A DNA stretch of 64,000 nucleotides from Warburgia ugandensis (Eukaryota; Streptophyta; Magnoliopsida; Canellales; Canellaceae): assembly GCA_035236585.1 (NCBI GenBank), contig CP141138.1:31941437-32005436 (forward strand), read 5' to 3'. The notes beneath the pieces are model-generated. The model was not told where the DNA came from, ran no database searches, and saw only the letters and a list, made by a program, of their open reading frames with translations. A program made the translations under genes and the position numbers. Numbering within the stretch: position 1 is the stretch's first letter; each line of letters starts with the position of its first letter. This document shows positions 11,758-25,319 of this stretch, one piece after another.

Positions 11758-13479
11758 AGAGTCTCTAACTAGACAAATTCTAGGAATGGAGAAGCAGTTT
11801 TTGTCCATAATGATCTAATGGACACCCGCTTTACATAGGATTCTAGGGTGGATAGCCTATGAAAGCCAAAAAATTGTTACATTTGTAATCAATAATGAAA
11901 AAAATTATTAAATTAACATGATAAAGAAAAGGTAAGAAAACTCAATGTTAGAAAGCCATTATAAATGCAAAAAATCCTATTCAATGCTAGTAACAAAATT
12001 TGAAATAAACTATTCATGCATAATAGCCCTTAAATGTTATCGAATCTAACTTAAAACAAATTCATCACTCTATATGACCTGATCACAAAGAAAGAAAATT
12101 ATCTACTCTTATTGTGTTGGGTCTCTATTGGAGGAAGAAAATAGAGGAAGATGAAGACCAACCTTTTCTCTCCAAATCACCAAAATGTTTTGTAGGGGTT
12201 AGTAAATATGATAAGATGTTTCTTTGCACTATATGCCCTAATTACATCTTTGTTGTTATATTTAAAAAAGGAAATTTCATGCTGACAAAGTCCATGTTAG
12301 CAAACTTGTCATCTAACCTCATTTTTTTTATTAGATGGGTGAGACTTTAAGTTACTTGGTGCCTTCTGATACCTCTGGAATCATTGAATTCTCTTTCTCT
12401 CATCTCTATGATGCAAAACATTGCAATTTTTTGCATTAAATTGATAATGATCCAAGTCACTACTTTATTAAGGAAGGGTTGGATGAGAGTACTCTAATGT
12501 TGTATGGGAAGAAAGCATAAATGATATGCTTTTTGCCTTTTCCAAGGCTACATGTCCATGTTAGCCTAAGCCTTTGTTTTTAAATTTTGATGATAACAAA
12601 ACCTTGATCTTGTATCTAACCTAATTTGTGCATGTGCAACTAATGATTGAGGAATTATAATATGGTTAAGATCCAATGTATTAACCAAAACATCTTGGAT
12701 TCAATAGTCACACCAGTAGAAGAAACTTTTCTAAGTTTCAATAATAATATCAGCTTTACATGTAATCCAGATGATTGGAGAACAAAAATCTCAAAGACAA
12801 TAACTAAGTTTTGAACTCCAAGCCAACTATTGAGACCAATCAAACATCTTAATGATAAAGAAATAAAGATGCGTTCACTCTGTTGAAATCAAGTTGACTG
12901 TAGCGCATCCCAAGTACATTGACATAGAGAAATTTAATGTAAAATTCTCTAAGTCATTTGACAACTGATTGTAGGCTATTCCAAGTGAGTAGCCATTACT
13001 CAATTTTGTAGATTTGATTTTGGATATTTCAAATCAGTTGTTGAGACTTGTGCAGCTAATTGTCTTTCAATTTCAAGAAGAGTTGGGCTAAGTTCTTGCT
13101 TGGTCAGTTGTTAAGCCATTTCAAGCCACTTACAACTCACATTTGAATATGCTCTGGTTCTAATAAAATCAAGTTAGTTTTTGAGGTAGATCTAGCTAAT
13201 TGATTGAATATTTTCTCGAAGAAGATGATTATATGTTAAAAACCCTATTCATTTGCTTGAGAAATCTAAACTATTGGTGAATCGTTATCATAAGTTTTGA
13301 CTTTTTGGGCAGAACTCAATTGTTTGCCAAGATGGATAAGTCAGTTGGCTATCTTAGTATTTTAATATAAGACATTAATGTTAAACAACTCCAAACAGCT
13401 ACATAAGCCATCAAGTCAATTGTGCTATCATATTAATGTCTGGCCATTGTTCCAAAATGAAAATTTGGATTTCAAATAG
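10946..13479. other. Noncoding DNA, possible old retroelement remains
   Basis: AT-rich, no recognised gene. The stretch around 12.55-12.7 kb (ttttgatgataacaaaac followed by ttgatcttgtatctaacc) has wording I associate with decayed retroelement LTRs, but no termini, PBS or coding fragment could be placed, so it is left unclassified. Confidence 0.3.
11672..11755. repeat. (AG)n microsatellite
   Basis: About 84 bp of uninterrupted AG dinucleotides. Confidence 0.98.
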
Positions 13480-13675
13480 CTAGGCTTTTGAAGTCGTTTG
13501 AGTCAAATGACTTTAATTTTCTCACATAAAAATTCTTCTTCAAGCTTGACTAAAGAAGTTATTTTCTATTAAACAACTTCTTAAGTATATACTTTTAAAG
13601 TCGTTTTTTCTAAACAACTTGAAAAAGTCGGTAGTAAAAAATATATCAACTTTAAAAGCCTTCTGTGTAGTAGTG
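13480..13675. mobile_element. CACTA-type transposon, right end only
   Basis: The segment ends at 13675 in TGTGTAGTAGTG, whose reverse complement is CACTACTACACA, a CACTA-type terminal inverted repeat. Inside it lie several GACTTT/AAAGTC subterminal motifs. Read inward from the end, its spacing of motifs matches the right end of the larger CACTA at 25131 (both carry CTTTTAAAGT, then a GACTTTAAAA block, then ATACTTAAGAAGT). The left end was not found. Immediately after 13675 the Athila-like integrase sequence starts, so the element appears to be inserted in element A. Confidence 0.6.
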
Positions 13676-14830
13676 ACTTTCCATGGGACGATCCATACTT
13701 GTTTAAGTACTATCCTAATCAGGTCATTAGGTGATGCATACCAGATAATGAATATCATAAAATCATTTCCTTTTGTCATGCCCATGCATGGGGAGGCCAT
13801 TACAGTTCTAGAAAGACATTTGTAAAGATTTTACTATGTGGTTTTTATTGGCCCACCATTTTCAAGGATTTGCAAGCTTACTGCATGACATGTGTTAGAT
13901 GTCAATAGTTAGGGAGCATAGAAAAAAGAAGAATGGTGCCTATGGACCCCATTCTTATCATTGAGCCTTTTGATATTTGGGGCATTAATTTTATGGGACC
14001 TTTTTCTAACTCTTTTGGTTATCTGTATGTCCTTTTTGGAGTGGACTACGTATCCAAATGGGCGAAAGACATACCATATAAGACCAATGACCATAGGGTG
14101 GTGTTAAGTATTTAAAGGAAAATATATTTTCACCCTTTGGTACCTCGAGTGTTTGAAAAGTTAATAAAAAAAATTTTTGTGTTACCCATAGGATTGCTAC
14201 CCCTTACCATCCTCAAACTAGTGGACAAGTTGAAGTGATAAATAGGAAAATAAAGAAAATTTTAGAAAAGATAGTCAATCCAAATAGGAAAACAAAGCAA
14301 ATATTAAAAAAGATAGTCAATCCAAATAGGAAACACTAGTCATTAAAACTTAATGACACTTTATGGGCTCATCGTACTACATATAAGACCTTATAGGCAT
14401 GTCACACTATCGACTGGTTTATGGAAAAGCATGCCACCTCCCAAAGAACTCTAGCATAAAATATATTGGGCCATTAAAAAGCTCAATCTTGACCTATATA
14501 ATGATGGAACCCATAGAAAATTCCAACTCAATGAGTTGGATGAACTAAGGAAAGATGCATATGAGTCCTCCAAGATATACAAAGATCACATGAAAATCCT
14601 TCATGATAAAAATATTTTGAGATAGTCCTTCATCCCAAGAAAAAAGGTCCTTTGCATATTCTAGATTACATCTATTCCCTGGAAAACTTCATTCTTGATG
14701 GATGTGACCCTACATAGTACATATTGTTTACCTCATAGGGTTGTTGAGATTGAAAAGGATGGGGATATTTTCAAACTAAATGGACAAAGGTTGAAAACCC
14801 TATTTAGAGTTAGTAAACCTTGAAGTTTGG
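13676..14830 (+). pseudogene. Athila-like integrase, broken
   Basis: Remnant of the integrase end of pol. It starts with DDPYLFKYYPNQVIR and a zinc-binding domain of the HHCC type (H...H then CMTCVRC), then the catalytic core start DIWGINFMGPFSNSFGYLYV and KWAKDIPYKTNDHRVV. The first catalytic Asp of the D,D,E triad (normally GIDF) reads Asn here (GINF). After a stop at 14113-14115, the block carrying the second catalytic Asp is deleted and homology resumes at [14 protein letters not shown] (about 14200). A 42-bp in-frame duplication follows (14241-14282 and 14283-14324). The C-terminal part reads to VSKP near 14820. Not functional. Confidence 0.85.
14241..14324 (+). repeat. 42-bp in-frame tandem duplication in integrase
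   Basis: Two copies of a 42-bp unit beginning aataggaaaa (14241-14282 and 14283-14324), each ending gatagtcaatcca. Element C has the unit once (around 60.29 kb), so the duplication arose in copy A. Forty-two bases is 14 codons, so the frame is kept. Confidence 0.9.
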
Positions 14831-14849
14831 CTGAAGACGTTAAACTTAG

Positions 14850-16566
14850 TGCTTACTGGGAGACAAACTAAGTGTCTTTTTTTTTTTTTTTTTTAAAGAG
14901 AATGTCATTATTCTACATTACCCATTTATCATATAGGATCCTATGTTTCAAAACATTGAGAACAATGTTTAGTTTAGGTTGCAGAGTGTAGATATGCATG
15001 AGATTTCTGAGTTTTCTTGAAAAAAAAAAAGAAGACATTTTAAGCTCAAAGTTCCTTTACTGTGATGAGAATTGGATTTTTTGAAGCTTAGTGTGTCTCC
15101 TGCTTTAATTTCTTAATAGAAATGCATGTGGTTAATTCTGCATTTTATTCATGTCTTGAAATGTTTTATGAAAGTCAAATGTCAGAACACACTTACATAG
15201 TGTATAGTTTAGACTAATAGATGGTTACGACTTAGAGACCTTGAAAAAATCAATGGAGACCTATTCACCTAAGTAAATATTAAAGATTATCATCTTTATG
15301 AGAGTTATATTATTTTCCATAATTGCTTCACTGTACATGAATTTGAAAGATCCCAATAATTTTGTTTTGGTCAATTGCCAAGAATAAAAGAGGAGTACTA
15401 ACTTTCCTTCCTAAATATTTATTGAGTCTAATAGGCTTTAAAAAACCTATGAAATGAGTATAAGTCATCCTTGTTTTAGCTCATAGACATAAAGCCTACC
15501 TAGTGTATTATACTACTAGATAGAGCATTTAAACCTATTGGTGAGCCCTTTTCTTTTCAAAACCCCATTTACCTTAGAAAACTAGTTAAATATCCATTAC
15601 CTATCTTTCAAAAATCAGTAGAGATGGTAGAAAAAATTTGAAGAAGACAAAAGTAAAAGAAGTGAAAATTATCAAAGTTCTTACAAAGAAAAAGCCGTTC
15701 CTCAAAGAAAAAGAAGTAAATAAATAAATATATATATATATTATAAAAAGAAAAATAAAACCTATGAGGAGGAAAAGGAAAATAGAAAGATCACTTCAAT
15801 GTAATCAAAATTAAAGTTGTCCAACATTTATTGAAGAAGTCTACTCATATTTGAACTTTGGAATCCTTTTCACCTTTTCTTTTAGAGCCATTCCCAACTT
15901 TACATTTCATCCTATTCAATGACCTATACATCTTAAAGTGGACGACAGCCTTAATGAGGATATAAATAAGAAGGAATTAAGGTGAACTAATCCTACTAGT
16001 ATTGGTATTGGCATCCGTTCTTGGGGATCACATTTCTTGTCTCATTTGTGCTAATAAGATTATGTCAAACATCGGTATCTTTGGATCTGGCCACATAGTA
16101 AGAGAATTTTGTTTCACTCTTTTCTTTGAAAACTTTATTTCTGAGTGCATAGGAATGAGAATTTAAGGTCAAAATATCCTTCCAACGGATTATAAGCATA
16201 TCTATTTAGAAGTCCTTACTTATATAGCTTGCACACACTGTACTCCAAGATATAACTACAATAAAATGGCTTTGGTATGTGGGTAACTTGTAGAATTTTT
16301 CATTCATCTTTATTAAGTTGTTAAAACTAGTAGATTATTAATGGACAACAATTATTTAAGATAAAATAAAGCACTTGGCCTAATTGAATTTTTTGGGTAT
16401 ATTCATTGCAAACCCTCATGAGGCTTAACTTGTCCACTAGGGGTAATCTAAGGGTTTAGGGGCTTATTACATATACTAAATGCAATCGTGAGTACCTAAA
16501 AAAACAGAAACCATCTTTGTTTTTATGATTTTTCACATGTTTTTCTTAAGACTAGCAAAATGTATG
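14850..16566 (+). other. Athila-like post-pol noncoding block (element A)
   Basis: From the family hallmark ctgggagacaaact (about 14856) to the 3' LTR. It contains aacattgagaacaatgttta and related blocks that recur in order in elements B (45.0-46.9 kb) and C (60.96-62.63 kb). No open frame of note. In Athila elements this position can hold an env-like gene, but nothing recognisable remains. The G-rich polypurine tract seen before the LTRs of B and C is missing here: the LTR follows gcaaaatgta directly. Confidence 0.7.
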
Positions 16567-17781
16567 TGATAAGTATTCAATTTTGTATAAAAGGTAACCA
16601 ATTAGTAGCTCATTTGTTGTAAATTATAGGGTATTATCATAACGTTTTTTTAAAATTCATAACGCATGCATTTCTAAACTAATACATCAAAAGTTTCAGA
16701 TTTTGTAAGTTAGGAGCTAATCCAGAGTAAGTATGCTAATAATATTTTTTTAGAATTTAATTAAGATTTTTAAATCTTTTGTAGTTGTTGAGGTGAGGAT
16801 CCAATGGTCGAGTTTGTTTAAGATGTGAATTGAAGATAAAGATGAAAAGAGAGGGTTGGGACGCCTCTTTCCTAAGAAAGTGGTGCCTCCATCTAAGGGT
16901 TCTACTCAGGGTGTTTGCACTTCAACTTTCTTTGGTTGTTGCTCTTGTGATTCCATGAATCCTTTAGGTGCCTTTCCCTTTGGTTTTCTAAACTTGTTCT
17001 AGGTTTGTTTCATTCCTTGTTTCCTTGCTTTATTTTCCTTTACTTTCATGCTCATAGTTTGAGCTTAGATTTCTTTTGAGTTTTGCATCTAAGTTACTTA
17101 GTTTTTCATGCTTAGTTTTCCTTGATCTAATGCCTCTTTTCTTTTGTGGTGACAGCCAAGAGAAAAGTAGCCTGAACCAATCTTATTCCCCTTCAATTGT
17201 CTTCTTGTTTCTTACTTTGTTGAGAACTATCTTTGCCCTTGTTCGTTTCCATCTTCATGCTCTTTTCCCTTGATTTCTCTCTTTGAGTTACACACATGAT
17301 ATCTTAAAATAAGTTGATGATCATTGAATTGTATTGAGAGTGATTTAGCATAGATTTTTGGGTTGAGGTATAGTTGGAAAAGTACACGTCTTTCTTACTC
17401 CTATGTACATACATCACTTTCTTGGATTGTTTTCACTTCAATGAATAAATTTATTTGATAGGCAATGTTCTTGATTGATTCTAGTATTGAAGTTCTTAGA
17501 ATTGTGATTGCTATCCATCTTTCTCTTTTCATCCAAGCATCATGCGCCCCATGCTAGTATGATTCTTGCTTAAAATTTCATGTGCATATTTTACATGTTC
17601 ATGCATTTTATTTGTTTGATTCCTTAGGAACCCATTTAGATTTTTAAGTTATTTAGTTAATGCTCTATTTAGATCCATGTGCACAAGGTTTTGTTTCATA
17701 CATTTTAGCATTCTTTTTCACTCCATGAACCATGTGCACAACTCCATAGGTCATGCACATGGTGCTTGAGTCGGTTAAAAA
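16567..17781 (+). repeat. Element A 3' LTR, left part
   Basis: Begins TGATAAGTATTCAATTTTG and aligns with the 5' LTR of element C (51451 on). Shared landmarks are aatgaataaattt, aggaacccatttagattttta and the ccatgaaccatg block. It is cut at 17782 by the CACTA terminus; its continuation is 25132-25319. Confidence 0.85.
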
Positions 17782-17849
17782 CACTACTAGAAGTCAATAA
17801 CCAAAACAACTTCTATTGTGTTGACTTAGAAAATCAATAAGAAAAGAAG

Positions 17850-17998
17850 TCAATTAAAAAATGACTTTAAAAATAGCCTTTTAAAGTCATTTTTAAAAAA
17901 AGACTTCAAGAATAGTCATTTTTGAAGTCTTTTGGGGAAAAAAACACTTTAAAAATGGCATCCTTTGAAGTCAATCTTTACAAAATGAGTTTTTAAAG

Positions 17999-18032
<34 letters not shown>

Positions 18033-18290
18033 CAGAATGGCTTTAAAAGCAGCCATTTTTAAAGTCATTTTTTTAGAACAATTTTTAAAGTAATTTTTTT
18101 TCAAAATAACTTAAAAAATAGGTGTTTCTAACATCATTTTTCTTGGAACAACTTTAAATGTGGTTGTTTTATAAGCCTTTTTTTTAAGAATGACTCTAAA
18201 AATGTCTATTTTTAAAGTCACTTTTTTCAAACAACTTCATAAGTTGTTGTTTTAAAGTCATTTTTTAGAACAACTTTAAAAGTTCCTATT
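17850..18290. repeat. CACTA left subterminal repeat array
   Basis: Many direct and inverted copies of a core close to ACTTTTAAAGTC(A)TTTTT, several arranged as arm-loop-arm hairpins. A 32-nt T run (18001-18032) interrupts the array. Confidence 0.85.
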
Positions 18291-18959
18291 TTTCTCCTTT
18301 CTTTACATTGCAATCACTACCTATATTTTTGCATAATTCAATGTAACATCTGTTACACTCTTCTTGCAATCTTTATATACATGAAAAGAAACATACATTC
18401 ACTTCCATGATAGGGTATAAAACATCCAAACTCATCATCCATCCACATCTATCTTGAAAAGACTTGATAAAAGAAGTCACAACACATTCACTTCATTTAA
18501 AAGTCTATACACATACCCATTTACTTCAACACTCCAAGTTCCCCTCATTCATCCCATATATATTGTTAAGTGTTCAATTTTGGTCAAAATACCCCTAATT
18601 TAGCGTTCAATTAGATCATCTAACCGTTCAATTTTGCAAAACTTAGCTTGATTTTGAATTTAACTCCAATTGACCATCCAAACCTTAATTTGTCAAAATC
18701 AACGTTCAGATGATCATTAGAGTTCATTAAATGGCTAATGTACGGTTTAGATGATTCTAATTTAGCCTTTTCTTTTGTGGATTAACCAAAAGATGCATGG
18801 ATGGCTGTGATTAAAAGTTAACGGTGCAAATCATCTTACAAAAGATTGGATGGACCAGATCACCCATGGAGATGGATAGAATAGTTTCCTAAACAATAAT
18901 GGAGTTTAAATTTGGAATCATGGACAAAAGAAAACTCAAATTAGCAAGGATTATGTAAA

Positions 18960-20160
<1,201 letters not shown>

Positions 20161-20936
20161 AAAACCAGATTTTCACAAAATTCCAATTTTGCCCCTCCTC
20201 TTTAAAAGAAATTGCATTTCTGTTCTTTTTCATTAATTTCATCTGTGTCCCCAGTTTAATTATATCTGTGTCCCATTTTATTCCCATTCTGTTTTATCCA
20301 TATTCTGTTATTCAGGAACTGTCCAATCTAAATCAGATCATTTAAGGCTTAACCCATCAATGGGCTAGCCTCAATCAACCAAGAATCCCAAAGTTCTCCT
20401 TTGTTTCTCAACGGATTTCAAATAAATTTTACAGAGTCATTCTTAGGACATCCCTAGACATAATCAACGCTTCTAATCTTAGATCTGAAATCCAGAAAGC
20501 AATCTGAACCGTCCAATTCTTGAAATCACAATTTAGCCTAGATCTCTGTGATTTTGAAGAATCTATCAAATCCGACCGGTGGATCACTAATCAAGAATGT
20601 GTTGAAGATATTTGTAAAGGTGGATCAGTTTTTAGAAGACCAGAAATGAAGATTTTGATAAAGATTGATCTAGGGAAGTAGTTTTTTCTTGTTATTTGAT
20701 TTGATTTGTTTTATTTTGGAACTAAAATTTTTGTATTTTTGAGACGTTGATTAGATCTGAACATTGATTCTCATTTCAATAATTCTAGTAATTTTGAGTG
20801 ATTTCTTTTTAATTTTACATAATTAAATTTTATTGAAATTCCTACTTTTAAATCAAGTCCTCGTGGGATCGACCCGTACTTGCATAAGTGACACTACAAT
20901 AGCCTGTGCACTTGTGGTTAAACAATCAACATATAT

Positions 20937-21479
20937 ATTTCAATGAAAATAATGAAAACTAGAAGAACATATGCATATCAATGAAAAGAAACATTTACAT
21001 TCACATCATTTAAAAGTCCATACACATACCCATTTACTTCCACTCTCTAAGCTCCTCTCATTCATCAAACCCTAATTTTGGACGAGAACTGTATAAAGCT
21101 CACCCTTTCTCCAATATTGGGGGTTAGATAGAGAAGTAGTTGTTGTTTGCAATGAAATGGTATGATTTTTGCCAAAGATGATTTAACTAAGATCTTAACC
21201 TCATCATCTACAATGACAAACCCCACTTTATCTACAACATGAAAGTATAAAGTTATTATTAAGAAAAGTCATGGTTGATAACAAAATGATTTAGCATTCT
21301 TACTATGGTTATCATGAGACAGACATTCAAATTCTCCAAAATAGGACGGCAAGAGGAGAATCTGATAGAGAGAGAAAAAAGGGCTAGAGGAGAAGGCCAT
21401 CATTCCCCTAATAAGTTGAAGAATGTTGAAAGGTACAAAAAAAAAATAGACACCTTTGTCCTATTTATAGAGAAAAAAA
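20937..21479. other. CACTA interior, unclassified
   Basis: Sequence between the solo LTR and the inner motif array. It includes a second copy of a roughly 60-bp stretch (catttaaaagtc to cattcatc, 21008-21066) that also lies just left of the solo LTR (18495-18552). No transposase domain recognised. Confidence 0.4.
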
Positions 21480-21720
21480 ATTTTAAGTCATTTTTTATTA
21501 CTGACTTTAAAAGTCTTCTATCACTTAAAAATTTTTCCCCTCTAAACTAAAATAGGGTCTTTTAAAGTAATTTTCTAAAAACGACTTTAAAAGTGGTGAC
21601 TTTTAAAGTCATTTTTTAGAAAAGGACTTTAAATGTTGGAGCTTTTAAAGTCATTTTCTACAACGACTTTAAAAGTATTTCCCAACATTTTTTTTATAGC
21701 TAAACTAAAATAGGGACTTT
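21480..21720. repeat. CACTA-type motif array (inner)
   Basis: Alternating AAAGTC and GACTTT motifs, many as hairpins around short loops. The same aaactaaaatagggac phrase recurs here and in the right array (24530-25110), suggesting that the chromovirus remnant was inserted into a once continuous right array. Confidence 0.8.
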
Positions 21721-24450
21721 GACTTGCATTTATGGATAACATATATAGTTGTCAGAACCATATACTATGTCAGTAGGGTCCCATTTAAAGTGAATTTATC
21801 AATTTTTTCCTTTATTTAATTTAAATTGAATACTTTATTTAAAATAATTATGAATTTTTCATCCGAACTCTGATTTCAGTTTACTTAGTGTCGTTGGAAT
21901 ATTTTTTTGTGTAGATTACAAATGTAGATGTTTCAAAGGCCAATTCCATGTCTTTCATTAGTTATACTTCAAAAATTAAAGTCTTGGGATTTCAATTTCA
22001 TATTGCTCATTTCAATTCAATCAAATTACATAAAATGAAATAAAAATTAGGGGTATTACATTCTCCCCCTAAAGAAATTTCATCCTCGAAATAGTCATTA
22101 CATATTTAATTAAGTAAGTTTGGATGAGTTCTTCTCATTTCATTCTCAGTCTCCCAAGTGGCTTCTTCAACAAATCAATGTTGCCACAACACTTTGACAA
22201 ATAAAATGGTCTTCATTTACAAAAGTCCTTTTCATGTTATCTTTCAGATAATTTTTAGAAATATCCTCATCTCATTGTAAATTTATGTTTTCATAACTCC
22301 TTAAAATTCATATGATTCACAACTTCAAGCTTTGAACATTTTATACCCTTTATTAATGTAGTTGTTTTGCCTACTTCAAGCAATAAAGGTTGCTTTTAGT
22401 GTGCACTCTAATACTCTGCATTTACTTATTAGTAAATCATTATTATTGTACTATTTCTTCCCATATAGGTAATGTATCTAGTCTTTTATATCCATCTTCC
22501 CAATTGTCATTTCTTAATCATTAGTATAACTTCATTTTTTCTTAACAATTATTAGGTATCACAATCGATTGTTCATGATTGTTTATGTATAATCCTCCTC
22601 ATTTTATACATTTCATTCTTAATTTATAATATAAGATCATTTTATATTCTTTTGTCCACCTCAATTTTTCCATTTGTCATCAAAATTTTCAACCTAAAAG
22701 TCAAACAGTTCTTTTTAGATGAAAGCTCAAGGTTGACCAATTCCATAATTAGGTTTATATAAGTACATCTCATATCTTTGTATAAACTATACTCCATATC
22801 TTCAAAGGTTTGTCTAAATTTCTTCATTAAAATACTCATTGTATAATGTTGCACTATAGTTTTTTCCCTTGAGAATTATACTACTCTCATGATAATACTC
22901 TTAGTCAATCAAAACCAAAACCTCTTAATTTTCTTAAAATATACTAACCTTCATAGGCACCATCTATTTTCACATTCATTAGCACTGGGTATATATGTTA
23001 TCTTTATATCTCATATCTAGATAACTAATTCCCACCTTTTTAACCATATATCTATTTTGACTAATACTATTCATAAATTGTTAATAATTCCACATTGTCT
23101 CATATTTTATATCAATAATACCTTTAAATCTTCAAGAAAAATGTCCTAACTGTCAATTTACTATTTTGAGTAGGATCTTAAGTCTCAAAATTGTCGATAA
23201 TGATGTAAAATATTTAATCACACTTTTTATACTACATTAGTACACATTCCAAGTCTTTATCTAATGCATTCCCTAAAATTCATTGAAAGCTCCACTATTT
23301 AAAAGCAAGATAAGAAATGATACATTGGTTAGCTTTCTCTAACTTTTAGTTTTCTAATTCCACCACATTATTATCACTTTTTTTCTTAAATAAGGTGGTA
23401 CAAAAAGTTGACTTCCGCAATTCATATACACTATTGTCAAATTCATGTATTTCAACATAATCTTGATGCTTCTTTAATAACAATTCATATCAAGATGTAG
23501 TCTATAATTATGATTGTAGTTTAATTAGATAGTGGTCTGAATCATCTCTATGGTATGTATTCACAATCATCTCTAACAACATGCCCAATATCACATATGA
23601 TTCAAATGTCCTTCAAACATTTTTCTTTGAAATCCTCAGCTAATCATACTCTGAATTCAAATCAAATTTTAATGAGATCATAATTGCGTACATATTGTCA
23701 ACTTAATGATTTCTCATGAAATCAATAATCATCAATAAATCTCAACAATTCATTCTTTTTCTTTTAACAAAGAAGATTAGTATAATTCAACAAAAATATC
23801 TGATATCCACTTTATCTAGTAGTTGTTACAACCGAGTTTCCAACAGAGCAACTTAATATAGTGCTTTGGGGATAGAATTGTATCCATCATAAACTCAATA
23901 GTCTTACTTTTACTGCAATAGTTCAGGTAGATATTTAGGAATTGCATATAAACTTTCTTAGACTATTAACACTTCACATAGGATGTGTTTATCATTCTCT
24001 GACAGTTTATCTTTTCATTAGTTGAATGGTTTAACTCCTCTATGCATTGTGTCTAGTTGTTTCAAAATAAATGACACATGCTCGTTTAAAACTTATCTCT
24101 TCTAAAAAGTGGTCTTTACTTCTTCTAGCATATCTAAAATAGTCTTATGATAATCATTTGTTATCTAATGTAACCAAATAATCCATCCTTAAGATGATAT
24201 CAATATTTAAAATGATTAAAGAGGTTAGTCAATATCATTCCTCTTTTCTCAATGGCAATTTGAAGAAGAACAGGGTGAGTAGCTAATTGGCTATATATTT
24301 ACATTGAGGGAATGCTTGTATTTAAATTATTGAACATTATTCCAATACGTACCTTTGAATTATATGTGCCCATTTGTTGAATCCAGACTTTAAATTGTTA
24401 TAATACAAGGACTGGCTATTGAAGCAAACTCATTTAAAATTGGCTTACTT
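21721..24450 (-). mobile_element. Chromovirus (Ty3/gypsy) remnant inside the CACTA
   Basis: A minus-strand element, very decayed. LTR-like sequence ends at 22060 with ggggtattaca on the plus strand (that is, the LTR starts TGTAATACCCC), preceded on the minus strand by a polypurine tract (AGGGGGAGAA). Next come a chromodomain remnant (about 22080-22215, WETENEMRRTHP) and, much further, reverse-transcriptase remnants (about 23700-23960: IPKYLPELL, LLDKVDIRY, FFVKRKR). No second LTR was found at the other end, so it is truncated or too diverged to see. Confidence 0.7.
22080..24000 (-). pseudogene. Chromovirus pol remnant
   Basis: Minus-strand pol reduced to recognisable scraps. At its 3' end is the chromodomain of the integrase tail, with the EEATWETENEM block (canonical form: EEATWE.E.EM). 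Around 23.7-23.96 kb is the N-terminal reverse-transcriptase region, matching in order the 'P..LPGLPP', 'LLDKGFI' and 'LFVKKKDG' blocks. Stops and frameshifts are everywhere and the YVDD block was not seen. Long dead. Confidence 0.65.
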
Positions 24451-24529
24451 GAAAGGAAAATTTATATTGAACTTTAAAATTTTAAAATTAAATTAAATTA
24501 TAAAATAAATGATGAGCTGAAGATGTCAC

Positions 24530-25110
24530 TCGGGGTTTTAAAATGGGACTTTTAAATTTTTTTTTAGAAAATGACTTTAAAAGTTATTTTCAAAAAATGA
24601 CGACTTTTAAAGTTGTTTTAAAAAAAATGACTTTAAATTTGAAGCCTTTGAATTCTCTTTTTATAACCAACTTTAAAAGTATTCTCCAACCAAAAAAATT
24701 CCCACTAAACTAAAATATGGACTTTTAAAGTCATTTTCTAAAAATCTACTTTACAAGTCATTTTTTCGAAAATGACTTTAAAAGTCTTCTCTCGTAAAAA
24801 AAAAAAATTCTTGCTAAACTAAAATAGGGACTTTTAAAGTCATTTTTCTGAAAAATGACTTCAAAAGTATATACTTTTAAAGTTGTTTTCTAAAAATGAC
24901 TTCAAAACTCCTCACTTTTAAAGTACTTTTTTAGAAAATGACTTTAAAAGTTCTTTCCCACAAAAAAAGGTTCTTCGCATCAGACCAAGGAAGCCTTTCT
25001 TTTACAAACTGACTTCTTAAGTATTCTTTTTAAAGTCATTTTTATAAATGACTTGAAAATTATTTATGAAGTCATTAGTCAAAAAGCTAATTTCTTTATG
25101 CCCACTTTAA
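24530..25110. repeat. CACTA right subterminal repeat array
   Basis: Dense AAAGTC/GACTTT motifs in both orientations, often as hairpins (for example around 24830-24910), ending about 20 bp before the right terminus. Confidence 0.85.
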
Positions 25111-25131
25111 AAGTTACCAATTTTAATGGTG

Positions 25132-25319
25132 TTCTTTTATTGAATGTATGTTAGTTAAGAAAGTTTCTAATTTTATTCAAGATCTTTGGCAAGGATAAGT
25201 GGTTTAAATACAATCCAATCAATATACAATATTGTGAGATTCCTCATGGGATTGACCTTATTCGTGTAAATCTTCTACAATTAATTCATGCACTTGGGAG
25301 TAATTTTGAAGCTACACCA
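25132..25319 (+). repeat. Element A 3' LTR, right end
   Basis: Continues the LTR interrupted at 17781. Landmarks aatacaatccaatcaat, gggattgacc and cacttgggagtaat match the end of element C's 5' LTR (54310-54418). Ends TACACCA. Confidence 0.8.

Noticed and set aside
12452..13675. CACTACT at 12452 as left end of the CACTA ending at 13675
   Set aside because: Only seven bases match, subterminal motifs are absent next to it, and the flanking trinucleotides (agt and act) do not match.
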